Shown: positions 17,260 through 26,409, counted from the stretch's first letter. The stretch is DNA of 34,732 bases from Candidatus Kerfeldbacteria bacterium (GCA_016204585.1 JACQKH010000004.1:1-34732), one strand, 5' to 3'. The notes: generated by a model not told the origin, from the sequence alone. Translations and numbers: made by a program.

Positions 17260-17573
17260 TGTCAAAACCTCTAACAATGAAGGAATTAAAATCATCCATT
17301 GATGGACTCAAAGTAGAAGTCCGAGAGCTTCGGTCTGATTTTCGTCGTCTAGAGGACAAATTCGACGATCTTGAATATAGATTCGACGGTTTTGAAGACA
17401 AGTTCGACAGTCAAAATAATAGGTTTTCAAACCTTCAATCTTCGATTGATCAGTATTTGAAGCGGACTGAAAGTTGACATGACGAACAAGTGATTTTGAG
17501 GGCGCGTCATGATCGCCTTAGCGATTCGTTAGTAAAGAAAGGAATCGTGACGAGAGAGGAAACGCTGCTGTAA
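17260..17573 (+). CDS. Small coiled-coil protein, interrupted by in-frame TGA at 17475-17477
   Basis: GTG17260 with AAAGGAG SD; heptad-like KELKSSIDGLKVEVRELRSDFRRLEDKFDDLEYRFDGFEDKF; frame continues after TGA as HDEQVILRARHDRLSDSLVKKGIVTREETLL-TAA. Confidence 0.55.
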
Positions 17574-17649
17574 TCGGTTCCGCTGGCCGGATTTTAGGGG
17601 GCGTTCGAATCGCCTTCAAAATACTTCAGGATGAAAAAGTAGAGTTTGT

Positions 17650-17678
17650 TTGACACTTCGCGATGATTAGACTAGGGT
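17650..17678 (+). promoter_or_regulatory. sigma70-like promoter TTGACA-N17-TAGGGT
   Basis: TTGACA 17650-17655; TAGGGT 17673-17678; ATG at 17688. Confidence 0.45.
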
Positions 17679-17687
17679 AGCTATAGT

Positions 17688-17928
17688 ATGTTGACGGACC
17701 AAGATATCAAGAAACTCATTGAAGCCGAGAAAGAAGTCTTTACAACCAAGGGTGATTTTGAACTACTTAGGACAGATTTCAGAACTTTGCAAACTTCCGT
17801 TGATAGTTACGCTAAACTAGCCGATACGTACTATTAAAGAAGTTGTGGTTTTGGTGGGCAAGGTACAGAGGATGGAGAATTGGATTCAGGCTGTTTCAGT
17901 TAAGATTGGAGTTGAGTACAAACCGTAG
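17688..17928 (+). pseudogene. Small coiled-coil protein with apparent frameshift near 17829
   Basis: MLTDQDIKKLIEAEKEVFTTKGDFELLRTDFRTLQTSVDSYAKLADTYY-TAA; the next frame gives TIKEVVVLVGKVQRMENWIQAVSVKIGVEYKP-TAG to 17928. Confidence 0.5.
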
Positions 17929-18070
17929 GCGACTACGTCGCTTCTCTGTAGAAGCGGGAAAAGAAAATTTTTCATAGATTCGCTTCTGTCTCCTGCAGCA
18001 AACATTGACTTTTTTGCTATTGTTTGATAATGTATAGGAGGTATTAGTAATTTACTTCGTTGTAGAAGAG

Positions 18071-18511
18071 TTGGTCGCTTCTCAACTTCATTTCTTAATA
18101 AATAGCTATCAATATATGCGCGGAGAAGGACATTCACGAGAAGGGTTTGAGGCCGCTCAACGGGAAGAGGCAAAGGGCAGACAAAAATTTTCTGAGGAGC
18201 ATGAGAAAACAGTAGAGGCAAAAAGATATCGTGGCGAAAAGGTAACCATGGGAGAGGAGCTCCGAGAAGGCGTCGAGAAGGTAGGAGATGCCCTCGGAGT
18301 CTCAAAAGTCATGCGAGCCAATTTAGGATGGGAACGAGCAGAAAACCGATTAAAACAGTTAATGAATGAAGGTCATGAAGAGGCTTCAGAGTTGAATAAA
18401 GAATATGATCGCTTACGGGGGGAAGTTGCTCGAGCAATGCAGGCGGTAGAAGATTTTGAGCGAGATAAACTCGGCATGAAATCGCAGGAAGAAAATAACG
18501 AAGCTGCATAA
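18071..18511 (+). CDS. Hypothetical charged helical protein
   Basis: ORF rich in K/E/R, e.g. SREGFEAAQREEAKGRQKFSEEHEKTVEAKRYRGE; hairpin follows. Confidence 0.5.
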   Translation: MVASQLHFLINSYQYMRGEGHSREGFEAAQREEAKGRQKFSEEHEKTVEAKRYRGEKVTMGEELREGVEKVGDALGVSKVMRANLGWERAENRLKQLMNEGHEEASELNKEYDRLRGEVARAMQAVEDFERDKLGMKSQEENNEAA

Positions 18512-18535
18512 TTCAAAACAATTTTCAAATTTTTT

Positions 18536-18561
18536 CAGAAGCCTCCGATTGGAGGCTTCTG
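18536..18561. terminator. Perfect hairpin after CDS 18071-18511
   Basis: CAGAAGCCTCC-gatt-GGAGGCTTCTG. Confidence 0.5.
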
Positions 18562-18588
18562 TGGTATCTGATATTCATGTCGCTAGGT

Positions 18589-18617
18589 TTGACAATACCT
18601 GACGTAAGCATTACCAT
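18589..18617 (+). promoter_or_regulatory. sigma70-like promoter TTGACA-N17-TACCAT
   Basis: TTGACA 18589-18594; TACCAT 18612-18617. Confidence 0.45.
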
Positions 18618-18655
18618 TCCGCTACGATAAACCACGGTGGCCCGAAGGGAGTTTT

Positions 18656-18925
18656 ATGACCCAACCTTTAACCAAAGCAGATCTAAAGGCCGCGATTGTA
18701 AAACTGTCAACGAAGGACGACTTGACAGATGCCGTCCACACGCTGACGGCGAGCATGAACAGCCGGTTCACCAAGATCGACCAGACTTTGACCGAGGCGC
18801 ATACCAAGCTCGACGCCATCATGTCGCTCGATGTGATCGCGACCCGCAAACAATTGCTCATCCTCATGCGCGCGCTCAAAGCCAAGGGTATTGACCTCGA
18901 CGAGGCCGAGATTCTGGCGGCGTAG
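18656..18925 (+). CDS. Small coiled-coil hypothetical protein
   Basis: GGGAG SD; MTQPLTKADLKAAIVKLSTKDDLTDAVHTLTASMNSRFTKIDQTL. Confidence 0.6.
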   Translation: MTQPLTKADLKAAIVKLSTKDDLTDAVHTLTASMNSRFTKIDQTLTEAHTKLDAIMSLDVIATRKQLLILMRALKAKGIDLDEAEILAA

Positions 18926-19022
18926 GTTTCGCCAAAGTACGTAGAAAACACAATTCACCAGCCCGAATAGTCGGGAATTTTGAACTTGACCGGCAATTGA
19001 ACAGCGAATACACTATCACTGC

Positions 19023-19043
19023 CATGGCATTTAAGCCATGGAG
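19023..19043. repeat. Short palindrome upstream of guaB
   Basis: CCATGGC-atttaa-GCCATGG followed by AGCTTCA. Confidence 0.6.
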
Positions 19044-19063
19044 CTTCATGTGTGTTGAGAGCA

Positions 19064-20509
19064 ATGCCAAAAGTCATTAGATTGGGGCTTACCTACAACG
19101 ACGTTCTTCTTGTTCCGAAGAAAACGCCGGTGGCTTCGCGACGGGATATTTTGCTGAAAACAAAGCTGTCGCGACACATCGAACTCAACACCCCGATTGT
19201 CAGCGCGAATCAAGATACGGTAACTGAATCGGCTATGGCCATTGCCATGGCGCGCGAAGGCGGCTTCGGCATCATTCACCGTTTCATGACCATTGATCAG
19301 GAAGCGGAAGAAGTGCGCAAGGTCAAGCGCTGGAGCCACGTGGTCATTGACGATCCGTATACGTTGCCACAATCGTCAACGCTGGGAGAGCTTTTGCGAA
19401 GTCGTGAACAATTCGGGGTAACAAGTTTTTTGATAGTTGATGAGCGCGGAAAACTGACTGGCATTGTAACTGCTCGCGATACGGTGTTTGAGGACAATCC
19501 CGCCACGCCGATCGCCAAAATCATGACGCCGAAGTCGAAGTTGGTGACGGCCGGGCCGACCACGACCAATGATGAAGCAAAACGAATCCTTCACCAGCAC
19601 CGGATTGAGAAACTTCCGTTGATAGACGATGACGGCAGGCCAGTCGGTCTTATCACCATGCAGGATATCCTGAAGCGCGAGAAGTTTCCGGCAGCGGCCA
19701 AGGACAAGAAGGGTCGGCTGCTAGTCGGCGCGGCCATCGGCGTGAAGGACGATTACCTAGAACGCGCTGCCGCACTCCTACACGCCGGCGCCGACGCCCT
19801 GGTTCTCGACATCGCGCACGGGCATTCGGATTTGATGCTCAACGCCATTCGTGAAGTCAGGAAAAAGTTCGGTGACGTTGAGTTGATTGCTGGGAACGTC
19901 GCCACTGCCGCCGGCGCGGCCGATCTTGTCAAGGCGGGCGTTGACGCGGTCAAGGTCGGCGTCGGTCCGGGCGCGGCCTGCACCACACGGATGGTGACTG
20001 GCGCGGGCGTGCCGCAGTTAACTGCGATTATGGACTGCGCGGCCGTGGCAATGAAACACGGCATTCCGATTATAGCTGACGGCGGCATTCAAACTTCGGG
20101 CGACGTCACAAAAGCCCTAGCCGCCGGCGCGTCGAGCGTGATGTGCGGCAACCTGCTCGCGGGTACCGATGAGAGTCCTGGTTCGCTTGTCACCCGCGCC
20201 GGACGAAAAGTCAAGGTATTCCGGGGCATGGCCTCGCGGGCAGCTGCTGAAAGAAGGGCGATCCGCGAGCAGCGGCAAACCGACGATACCACATTCAATG
20301 AAATGGTGCCGGAAGGCGTGGAGTCGGTAGTACCGTACCGCGGCTCGGCGCGCGACATCATTCACCAGCTCGTCGGCGGGCTTCGTTCAGGCATGAGTTA
20401 CTGCGGATCGCGCACCATTGACGAGCTTCACGAAAAAGCCGAGTTTATCCAGATTACGGAAGCCGGCTGGAAAGAGAGTCTGCCGCACGACGCCGAGGTG
20501 ACGTCGTAG
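19064..20509 (+). CDS. guaB: IMP dehydrogenase
   Basis: [15 protein letters not shown] domains, [23 protein letters not shown] active-site motif. Confidence 0.93.
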   Translation: MPKVIRLGLTYNDVLLVPKKTPVASRRDILLKTKLSRHIELNTPIVSANQDTVTESAMAIAMAREGGFGIIHRFMTIDQEAEEVRKVKRWSHVVIDDPYTLPQSSTLGELLRSREQFGVTSFLIVDERGKLTGIVTARDTVFEDNPATPIAKIMTPKSKLVTAGPTTTNDEAKRILHQHRIEKLPLIDDDGRPVGLITMQDILKREKFPAAAKDKKGRLLVGAAIGVKDDYLERAAALLHAGADALVLDIAHGHSDLMLNAIREVRKKFGDVELIAGNVATAAGAADLVKAGVDAVKVGVGPGAACTTRMVTGAGVPQLTAIMDCAAVAMKHGIPIIADGGIQTSGDVTKALAAGASSVMCGNLLAGTDESPGSLVTRAGRKVKVFRGMASRAAAERRAIREQRQTDDTTFNEMVPEGVESVVPYRGSARDIIHQLVGGLRSGMSYCGSRTIDELHEKAEFIQITEAGWKESLPHDAEVTS

Positions 20510-20538
20510 ATTTGCATCAAAATGAAAAATCGTTCAGG

Positions 20539-20823
20539 ATGGAGGTGCGAATAATTAAACGGCACTTTATGCCCGAAGAACAAATTGGCCAAGTTATCCA
20601 CTTTTACGACCGTATCGGCGTGGCTGTGGTCAAGCTCACCAACGGCACTTTGAAAGTGGGTGACACCATTCACGTCATCGGCAAAAACGACTTCCAGCAG
20701 CCGGTCAACTCCATGCAGGTCGAGCACCAGAATGTGGAGAAAGCGAAGCGGGGAACCGAGGTGGCGATCAAAATGGATCAGCCGGTGAAAGAGAAGGACA
20801 AGCTGTTCAAGGTGGTGGCCTAG
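20539..20823 (+). CDS. EF-Tu domain-2-like small protein (translation elongation factor-like)
   Basis: IGQVIHFYDRIGVAVVKLTNGTLKVGDTIHVIGKNDFQQPVNSMQVEHQNVEKAKRGTEVAIKM. Start uncertain (20539 or 20569). Confidence 0.75.
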   Translation: MEVRIIKRHFMPEEQIGQVIHFYDRIGVAVVKLTNGTLKVGDTIHVIGKNDFQQPVNSMQVEHQNVEKAKRGTEVAIKMDQPVKEKDKLFKVVA

Positions 20824-20871
20824 CATCGAGGCGTAGAGCCGGGTTAGTCGAACAGCTCGTCTAATCTGTTC

Positions 20872-20900
20872 CGACGCAAGGTCCTTGCATTGCGTTTTTT
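20872..20900 (+). terminator. Putative intrinsic terminator
   Basis: ACGCAAGGTCCTTGCATTGCGTTTTTT. Confidence 0.5.
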
Positions 20901-20920
20901 CAAGCGGCCCTCTAACGGGG

Positions 20921-20949
20921 TTGACAGGTTTAATCGCCTGCGCTATCAT
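20921..20949 (+). promoter_or_regulatory. sigma70-like promoter TTGACA-N17-TATCAT
   Basis: Consensus -35 at 20921-20926; TATCAT at 20944-20949. Confidence 0.65.
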
Positions 20950-20956
20950 TTCTGCT

Positions 20957-21209
20957 CCAATAGCACAGCGCACTTCGCGTTGCGTGTGTTAAGCTGTACC
21001 TTCCATGCATTTTCGTGCTGTTTAAGGACAGTGTGAGCAGTGCCACGGCCCTGATTTCTGCTCCGTGCGTTCGGGGTTCTGGCGCTGCTCACACAAGATC
21101 GGTGGGTAGCGCTCCCCGCATACGGAAGGCCTGAGGGCACGGACGTGTCCTTTAGGTGGCATTGATGCCGTTCCGTCGAAGTAGGGAGAAGACGCAAGGA
21201 GTGTGTCTG
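20957..21209 (+). ncRNA. Long structured 5' leader (candidate cis-regulatory RNA)
   Basis: About 250 nt between promoter and SD/ATG; GTGTGAGCAGTGCC (21031-21044) pairs with GGCGCTGCTCACAC (21081-21094). Confidence 0.35.
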
Positions 21210-21743
21210 ATGAAAACGTATCGCTTGCCGCTCGCCGATGCCCCCATCCAGGTCATCCTCGGTATCAAGACGGGCGTCGACAGCGGCGAGCACGAGGGGA
21301 TTCCCCTCGGGATCTCGGAGCGGCTGACGCCGAACTTCACGGTTCGTCTCGCCTCGGGCGAGATCGCGCCGGTCGCGAACGGCGGTACCATCGAGGACTG
21401 CATTCCGCAGCTCGCGGCGAGCAAGCCCGGCTCGAAGGAGCCGGTGGTCTGGCTCGAACGGACGCCGGAGGACAGGGGCGACGAGAACGCCTCCCTCGTC
21501 CTGGTGGACGGGTACGCGGGGTTCACCATCCTCAAGGGCAAGCCGCGCATCGTGGCTTCCGGCACGGACACGGCGCTCATCGTGTTTCCCGACAACGCGT
21601 CCGTGAACTTCATCGGCCGCAACAGCAAGCAGGTCGTTCTCTTCACGGGGGACAACGCGCGCGAGCCGAAGATCCGGTTCGCGGCCGACTCGGCCACGAG
21701 GCGCCCGGCCGACCTCGCGCCGGCCACCGCCACCCGCCGCTAG
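21210..21743 (+). CDS. Hypothetical protein (177 aa), function unknown
   Basis: AAGGAG SD, ATG21210, MKTYRLPLADAPIQVILGIKTGVDSGEHEGIPLGISERL...; promoter and terminator flank it. Confidence 0.6.
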   Translation: MKTYRLPLADAPIQVILGIKTGVDSGEHEGIPLGISERLTPNFTVRLASGEIAPVANGGTIEDCIPQLAASKPGSKEPVVWLERTPEDRGDENASLVLVDGYAGFTILKGKPRIVASGTDTALIVFPDNASVNFIGRNSKQVVLFTGDNAREPKIRFAADSATRRPADLAPATATRR

Positions 21744-21831
21744 CTTCACCAGCGGCACGAACGCATCACCTGCGCATGGTGACTTCACCTTGAACCGATA
21801 TCATCGCACCACTGTGCGCAGTCCTTAGTAC

Positions 21832-21870
21832 CCCCGTGGTTGTCTGTACGACAGCCGCGGGGATTTTTTT
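21832..21870 (+). terminator. Intrinsic terminator
   Basis: CCCCGTGGTTGTC-tgtac-GACAGCCGCGGGG-ATTTTTTT. Confidence 0.8.
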
Positions 21871-21902
21871 CGCGCCTCGTTCATGTGCTACAGTATTTAC
21901 GT

Positions 21903-22835
21903 ATGGATATGCTCACGCTCGCGTTGACGGTCGCTGGTTTGTTGCTCTTCGAGACTATTAGCAGCATCGACAACGCCGTCATTAATGCCGAGGTGCTGGC
22001 GACCATGGGCGAACGCGCACGGCGGTGGTTCCTGCGCTGGGGGTTCTTGATCGCCGTCTTTGCACTGCGAGGGATTCTGCCGTGGGCCATTGTCTGGCTA
22101 GCCGTTCCGCCACTCGGTTTTCTCGGCTCCTTGACCGCCACCTTCAGCAGTGATCCAAGCGTCGTCGCGGCAGTTGAGCGGTCAGCGCCGGTGTTGTTGA
22201 TTGGGGCCGGCACATTTTTAGTGTTTTTGTTTTTTCATTGGCTGTTTTTGGAACCGAAGAACTTCGGTTTGCGCGGTGAGCGGTTTTTCTTCGCGCAGGG
22301 ACTGTGGTTTTACGCCGTGGTGGCGGTGTTGCTGACGGTTATCGTCTGGTTTGCCCAGCGGCTTGACCCGTTGATGGCCTTTTCTTCCGTTATCGGATCG
22401 ACCGCCTTCTTCATCACCCATGGCTTCAAGCAGAACGCCGAAGCGGCCGAACAGCGGCTGATCGGCGGTGGGCTATCGGACGTGAGTAAAGTCTTCTATC
22501 TTGAAGTCATTGATGCCACCTTCTCCGTTGATGGCGTGCTCGGCGCCTTCGCCTTTACCCTTTCCGTTCCGCTCATTCTTCTCGGGAATGGCCTGGGCGC
22601 GTTTATCGTCCGGAAAGTGACCATCAGCAACATCGACCGCATCAAGCGCTATCCGTACCTCAAGAACGGCGCGATGTACTCGATCCTCGTGCTGGGATTG
22701 ATCATGCTGTTCGATAGCTTCGGCGGCCACATCCCGTCGTGGTTTTCGCCAATCGCGACCTTCATCATCGTCGGCTACTTCTTTTGGAAATCGGTGCGCG
22801 CCCGGACGAACGTTGCGGCGTCATCATCGTCGTGA
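21903..22835 (+). CDS. TerC-like / DUF475 integral membrane protein
   Basis: MDMLTLALTVAGLLLFETISSIDNAVINAEVLATM; VIDATFSVDGVLGAFAFT; multiple TM segments. Confidence 0.75.
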   Translation: MDMLTLALTVAGLLLFETISSIDNAVINAEVLATMGERARRWFLRWGFLIAVFALRGILPWAIVWLAVPPLGFLGSLTATFSSDPSVVAAVERSAPVLLIGAGTFLVFLFFHWLFLEPKNFGLRGERFFFAQGLWFYAVVAVLLTVIVWFAQRLDPLMAFSSVIGSTAFFITHGFKQNAEAAEQRLIGGGLSDVSKVFYLEVIDATFSVDGVLGAFAFTLSVPLILLGNGLGAFIVRKVTISNIDRIKRYPYLKNGAMYSILVLGLIMLFDSFGGHIPSWFSPIATFIIVGYFFWKSVRARTNVAASSSS

Positions 22836-22845
22836 GTTCACTGCT

Positions 22846-23247
22846 ATGAAAATCTATTTTGCCGGATCCATTCGCGGTGCGAAAGGGAACCGTCGGATCT
22901 ACCGTGTGCTCATCAGGCATCTGCGGAAGTTCGGTGAGGTGTTGACCGAGCATGTTGCAAGCGGTGAGACCGAAACGTCGGAACGCCGCATCTACGCGCG
23001 AGACTTGCGATGGCTGCAGAGCGTGGACGTAATGGTGGCCGAGGTTTCCACACCGTCGCTGGGCGTCGGCTACGAAATTGCCAAGGCCGAAAGCTGGGGG
23101 AAGAAAATTCTGGTCCTATGCCGCAAAAGCGATGACCGCGGACTGTCGGCGATGGTGGTCGGTAATCCCAGCGTCACCGTGCGCGCGTATGATTCCGTTG
23201 ATGAGGCGCAGAAGCAGATCGATGATTTTCTGCACGGATTTACCTAA
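22846..23247 (+). CDS. Nucleoside 2-deoxyribosyltransferase-like protein
   Basis: MKIYFAGSIRGAKGNRRIYRVLIRHLRKFGEVLTEHV; DVMVAEVSTPSLGVGYEIAKAESWGKKILVL. Confidence 0.8.
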   Translation: MKIYFAGSIRGAKGNRRIYRVLIRHLRKFGEVLTEHVASGETETSERRIYARDLRWLQSVDVMVAEVSTPSLGVGYEIAKAESWGKKILVLCRKSDDRGLSAMVVGNPSVTVRAYDSVDEAQKQIDDFLHGFT

Positions 23248-23453
23248 AAAATCGAGAGCGTGGAGCACGGATCTAATTTTTAGAATCAGGTAGGGTCAAG
23301 ACTCTTGACCGAGTTATCTGCTTTATGTTTGGATATGTGAACAACCTGTGGGTATGTTATGGGGAAATCGTGTGGGTAACTGAAGTTTGTTTTCTTCATG
23401 AATTCTCGTATTGTTAGTCGTATCTTGAAGATTTTTTCTTCCGAGAACAAAAT

Positions 23454-25193
23454 ATGATTCGACTCCTCTCTTCCGACACCAATCAGCTCTGGAAGGTTTT
23501 GAAGAAAGAGAACTCCTTGTCGTGGGAACAATTCTCCGAGGCCCTTCGCCGCGCCAAACACGAGGATCGCCACATCACGCATATTCTGCTCGAGACGCCC
23601 GATCTGCAGCGCGACAAAGTTCTCCAGGCCCTCTCCGCACATTACAGCGTCCCAGTGGTGACCCTGCGCAAGCGGGTCATTTCCCCGTACGTCATAAACC
23701 TCATCCCCAAAGAGGTCGCGGAAGCGCACTCCGTCGTCATTTTCAAAAAATTGAAAAACGTCATTTCGGTCGCAACCACGGCACCGGAAAACGTCCAGAC
23801 GATTGAGTTTATTCGTCGCAAGACTGGCCTGGAGCCGGAAGTCTATCTCACCACGCCGGACGAGATCGAGCACGCGCTGAAGAAGTACCAAAGTGACATC
23901 ATCACCGAATTCGCGCGGATCATCAAGGAGAGTACGCAGCATGCGCTGGCGACCCACGATTCCGCTGAGAAGATGGCGCAGTTCGTACCGATCATCACCA
24001 TGGCGGACACACTGGTCGAACGCGCGCTCACCCAGCAGGCTTCGGACATCCACCTCGAGCCGACACGCCAGAAGGTCATCGTTCGCTACCGGGTCGATGG
24101 CCTGCTGATGAGAATCGTGGAGCTCCCGATTGAGCTCCTGCCGCCGCTGGTCGCGCGGATCAAGCTCCTCGCGAACCTCAAGATTGACGAACACCGTCTG
24201 CCGCAGGACGGTCGCTTTAGCTTTTCCTTCAACGACCGCGAGGTGGCAGTCCGCGTGTCCGTCATTCCGACCCTCAACGGAACGAAAGTAGTTCTCCGTC
24301 TTCTCGACACCACGGAGAAACGCTTCTCCCTGAAGAGCCTGGGCTTCAACCGGAATGACCTGCAGATCCTGCGTGGGGAAATTACGCAGCCGCATGGCAT
24401 GATCTTGGTTACGGGGCCCACCGGTTCTGGTAAAACGACGACGCTGTACACCTTGCTCCGCCTGCTCAACAAAGAGACGGTGAATATCTGCACGATTGAG
24501 GATCCGATTGAGTACGGCATCGAGAGCATCAACCAGACCCAAGTCAATCCCAACGCCGGTTTGACCTTTGCCAACGGACTCCGCTCGCTCCTCCGCCAGG
24601 ATCCCAATATCATCATGGTTGGAGAAATCCGCGATCGGGAAACCGCGGACATGGCTATCAATGCGGCCATGACCGGCCACCTGGTGCTCTCCACTCTTCA
24701 CACCAACAACGCTTTCCTTGCGCTCCAGCGTCTGGTAGAAATGGGGATCGAGCCGTTCATGGCCGCGAGCATCATCAACGTGGTCATCGGTCAACGACTG
24801 GTGCGGAAGGTGTGCGCATCATGCAGCGTTAGTTTTCGTCTTTCCGAAAAAATTATGGAGCAATACCGCACCGCCTTATCGGTCGAGCGCGCGGTGCGGA
24901 AGCTGCAGAAGAATGGATTGTTGCCGGAGACGTTGCCACTCGGGGGGGTCAGATTGTCCCGCGGCCGCGGCTGCTCGAAGTGTAACGGCACTGGTTACCT
25001 GGGACGGATCGGCATCTACGAAGTGCTGAAAATGACGGAAGCGCTGCACGGAGCAATCGTGGCCGACCCGTCAGCGGTCTCCCTCCAGCAGACCGCGGTG
25101 AATAGCGGTACCCTTACCACCGTGGAGGACGGCATTCTGAAAGTCTTGACTGGCCTGACGACGTTCGACGAAGTCCTACGCGTGACGAAGTAA
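23454..25193 (+). CDS. pilB: Type IV pilus assembly ATPase PilB / GspE family
   Basis: GPTGSGKTTTLYTLLRLLN Walker A, MVGEIRDRETADMAINAAMTGHLVLSTLHTNNA, CxxC zinc motifs. Confidence 0.9.
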   Translation: MIRLLSSDTNQLWKVLKKENSLSWEQFSEALRRAKHEDRHITHILLETPDLQRDKVLQALSAHYSVPVVTLRKRVISPYVINLIPKEVAEAHSVVIFKKLKNVISVATTAPENVQTIEFIRRKTGLEPEVYLTTPDEIEHALKKYQSDIITEFARIIKESTQHALATHDSAEKMAQFVPIITMADTLVERALTQQASDIHLEPTRQKVIVRYRVDGLLMRIVELPIELLPPLVARIKLLANLKIDEHRLPQDGRFSFSFNDREVAVRVSVIPTLNGTKVVLRLLDTTEKRFSLKSLGFNRNDLQILRGEITQPHGMILVTGPTGSGKTTTLYTLLRLLNKETVNICTIEDPIEYGIESINQTQVNPNAGLTFANGLRSLLRQDPNIIMVGEIRDRETADMAINAAMTGHLVLSTLHTNNAFLALQRLVEMGIEPFMAASIINVVIGQRLVRKVCASCSVSFRLSEKIMEQYRTALSVERAVRKLQKNGLLPETLPLGGVRLSRGRGCSKCNGTGYLGRIGIYEVLKMTEALHGAIVADPSAVSLQQTAVNSGTLTTVEDGILKVLTGLTTFDEVLRVTK

Positions 25194-25197
25194 ATTT

Positions 25198-26406
25198 ATG
25201 GGAACGTTTTTCTATTCCGCCCTTGACCTAACGAACTCCCACGTCAAGGGCAAGGTTGACGCCCGGAGTTCGCGGGCGGCGGTTGCGACGCTGGAGCGTG
25301 AGGGCTTCCAAATTATCAACCTCAGAGAGGAGAAGGGAGAGAGGTTTTCTCGTTTTCAAAGATCGCTCCTGGGCGTCAGTACGCAGGAGAAGATTTTTTT
25401 CACCCGCAACCTGTATACCATGCTGGAATCTGGTATTGCTCTCGATCAGGCGGTCAAGACCACGGCCGAGCAGACGACTAACGGGACCTTCCGCGAAGCC
25501 CTCCTCGATATCTACCAGCGCATTCAGAAGGGTCAGACTCTCCATAGCGCGTTGTCGCAGCACCGCCAGTACTTTCCAGAGTTTTTTGTGAACGTGGTTC
25601 GCGTCGGCGAGACGAGCGGTCGACTGGATGAAGTTTTATCGTTTCTCTTGGAGAAACAAGAGAAGGATTACGACCTGAAAACGAAGGCCCGCGGGGCGAT
25701 GATTTATCCGGCGATCATTCTCACCGCGCTGGTGGTGATGGTGGTAAGTATGTTGGTGTTCGTGATCCCAAGGATTTCCGACGTGTTGCATCAGTACGAC
25801 GTGACCCTGCCGTTGGCCACACGGATTCTCCTGTGGTTGAGCAACTTCCTGCTGCACTACGGACTCTACATGCTTCCGGCGGTGGTCGTTTTGCTCGTGT
25901 TGTTTCGTCGCGCGACTCGGGCGGGCCGGGGCAAGTGGCGCTGGGACTCGTTCGTGCTCGCCTTCCCTCGAATCAACACCATTGTTCGCGAGTTCAACCT
26001 GGCCCAGTTTAGCCGTTCTCTGAGCGCTCTCCTCAAGAGCGGCATGTCCATTGATCAAGCGCTCGATCTGGCCGCCGGCGTGACCACGAACAGCCATTAC
26101 CAGCGCACCATTCGTTCCGGCATCCCCTTCATTCAGAAAGGCATTCCGCTCTCGGAAATCCTCAAAGGTCATCCCAAACTCTTTCCGCCGCTGACCAGCC
26201 GGATGGTCGAGGTTGGCGAGAAGGCCGGAAAACTCGACCACATGTTGACGCGACTGGCGGCCTTCTATGAAAAATCCGTACAGAACAGCTTAACGAATTT
26301 TTCGGCCGTCATCGAACCGGTCCTGCTGTTGTGCATCGGACTGGCCGTCGGTTTTGTAGCGATTGCGGTGCTCACGCCGATCTGGAGTTTTTCGAAAACA
26401 ATCTGA
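25198..26406 (+). CDS. pilC: Type II secretion F / PilC inner-membrane protein
   Basis: FTRNLYTMLESGIALDQAVKTTAEQT; VNVVRVGETSGRLDEVL; repeated T2SSF domain. Confidence 0.9.
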   Translation: MGTFFYSALDLTNSHVKGKVDARSSRAAVATLEREGFQIINLREEKGERFSRFQRSLLGVSTQEKIFFTRNLYTMLESGIALDQAVKTTAEQTTNGTFREALLDIYQRIQKGQTLHSALSQHRQYFPEFFVNVVRVGETSGRLDEVLSFLLEKQEKDYDLKTKARGAMIYPAIILTALVVMVVSMLVFVIPRISDVLHQYDVTLPLATRILLWLSNFLLHYGLYMLPAVVVLLVLFRRATRAGRGKWRWDSFVLAFPRINTIVREFNLAQFSRSLSALLKSGMSIDQALDLAAGVTTNSHYQRTIRSGIPFIQKGIPLSEILKGHPKLFPPLTSRMVEVGEKAGKLDHMLTRLAAFYEKSVQNSLTNFSAVIEPVLLLCIGLAVGFVAIAVLTPIWSFSKTI

Positions 26407-26409
26407 CCC

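Noticed and set aside
20946-21788. 280-aa minus-strand ORF antisense to 21210-21743
   Set aside because: Arg/Gly/Val-rich shadow ORF in GC-rich sequence; the plus strand has SD, promoter and terminator.
23340-23385. Two TGTGGGTA(T/A) sequences resembling DnaA boxes upstream of pilB
   Set aside because: One and two mismatches from TGTGGATAA, only two copies, no other origin features or dnaA/dnaN nearby.
23286-24794. 502-aa minus-strand ORF opposite pilB
   Set aside because: Antisense shadow of a clear pilB gene; composition typical of a non-coding frame.
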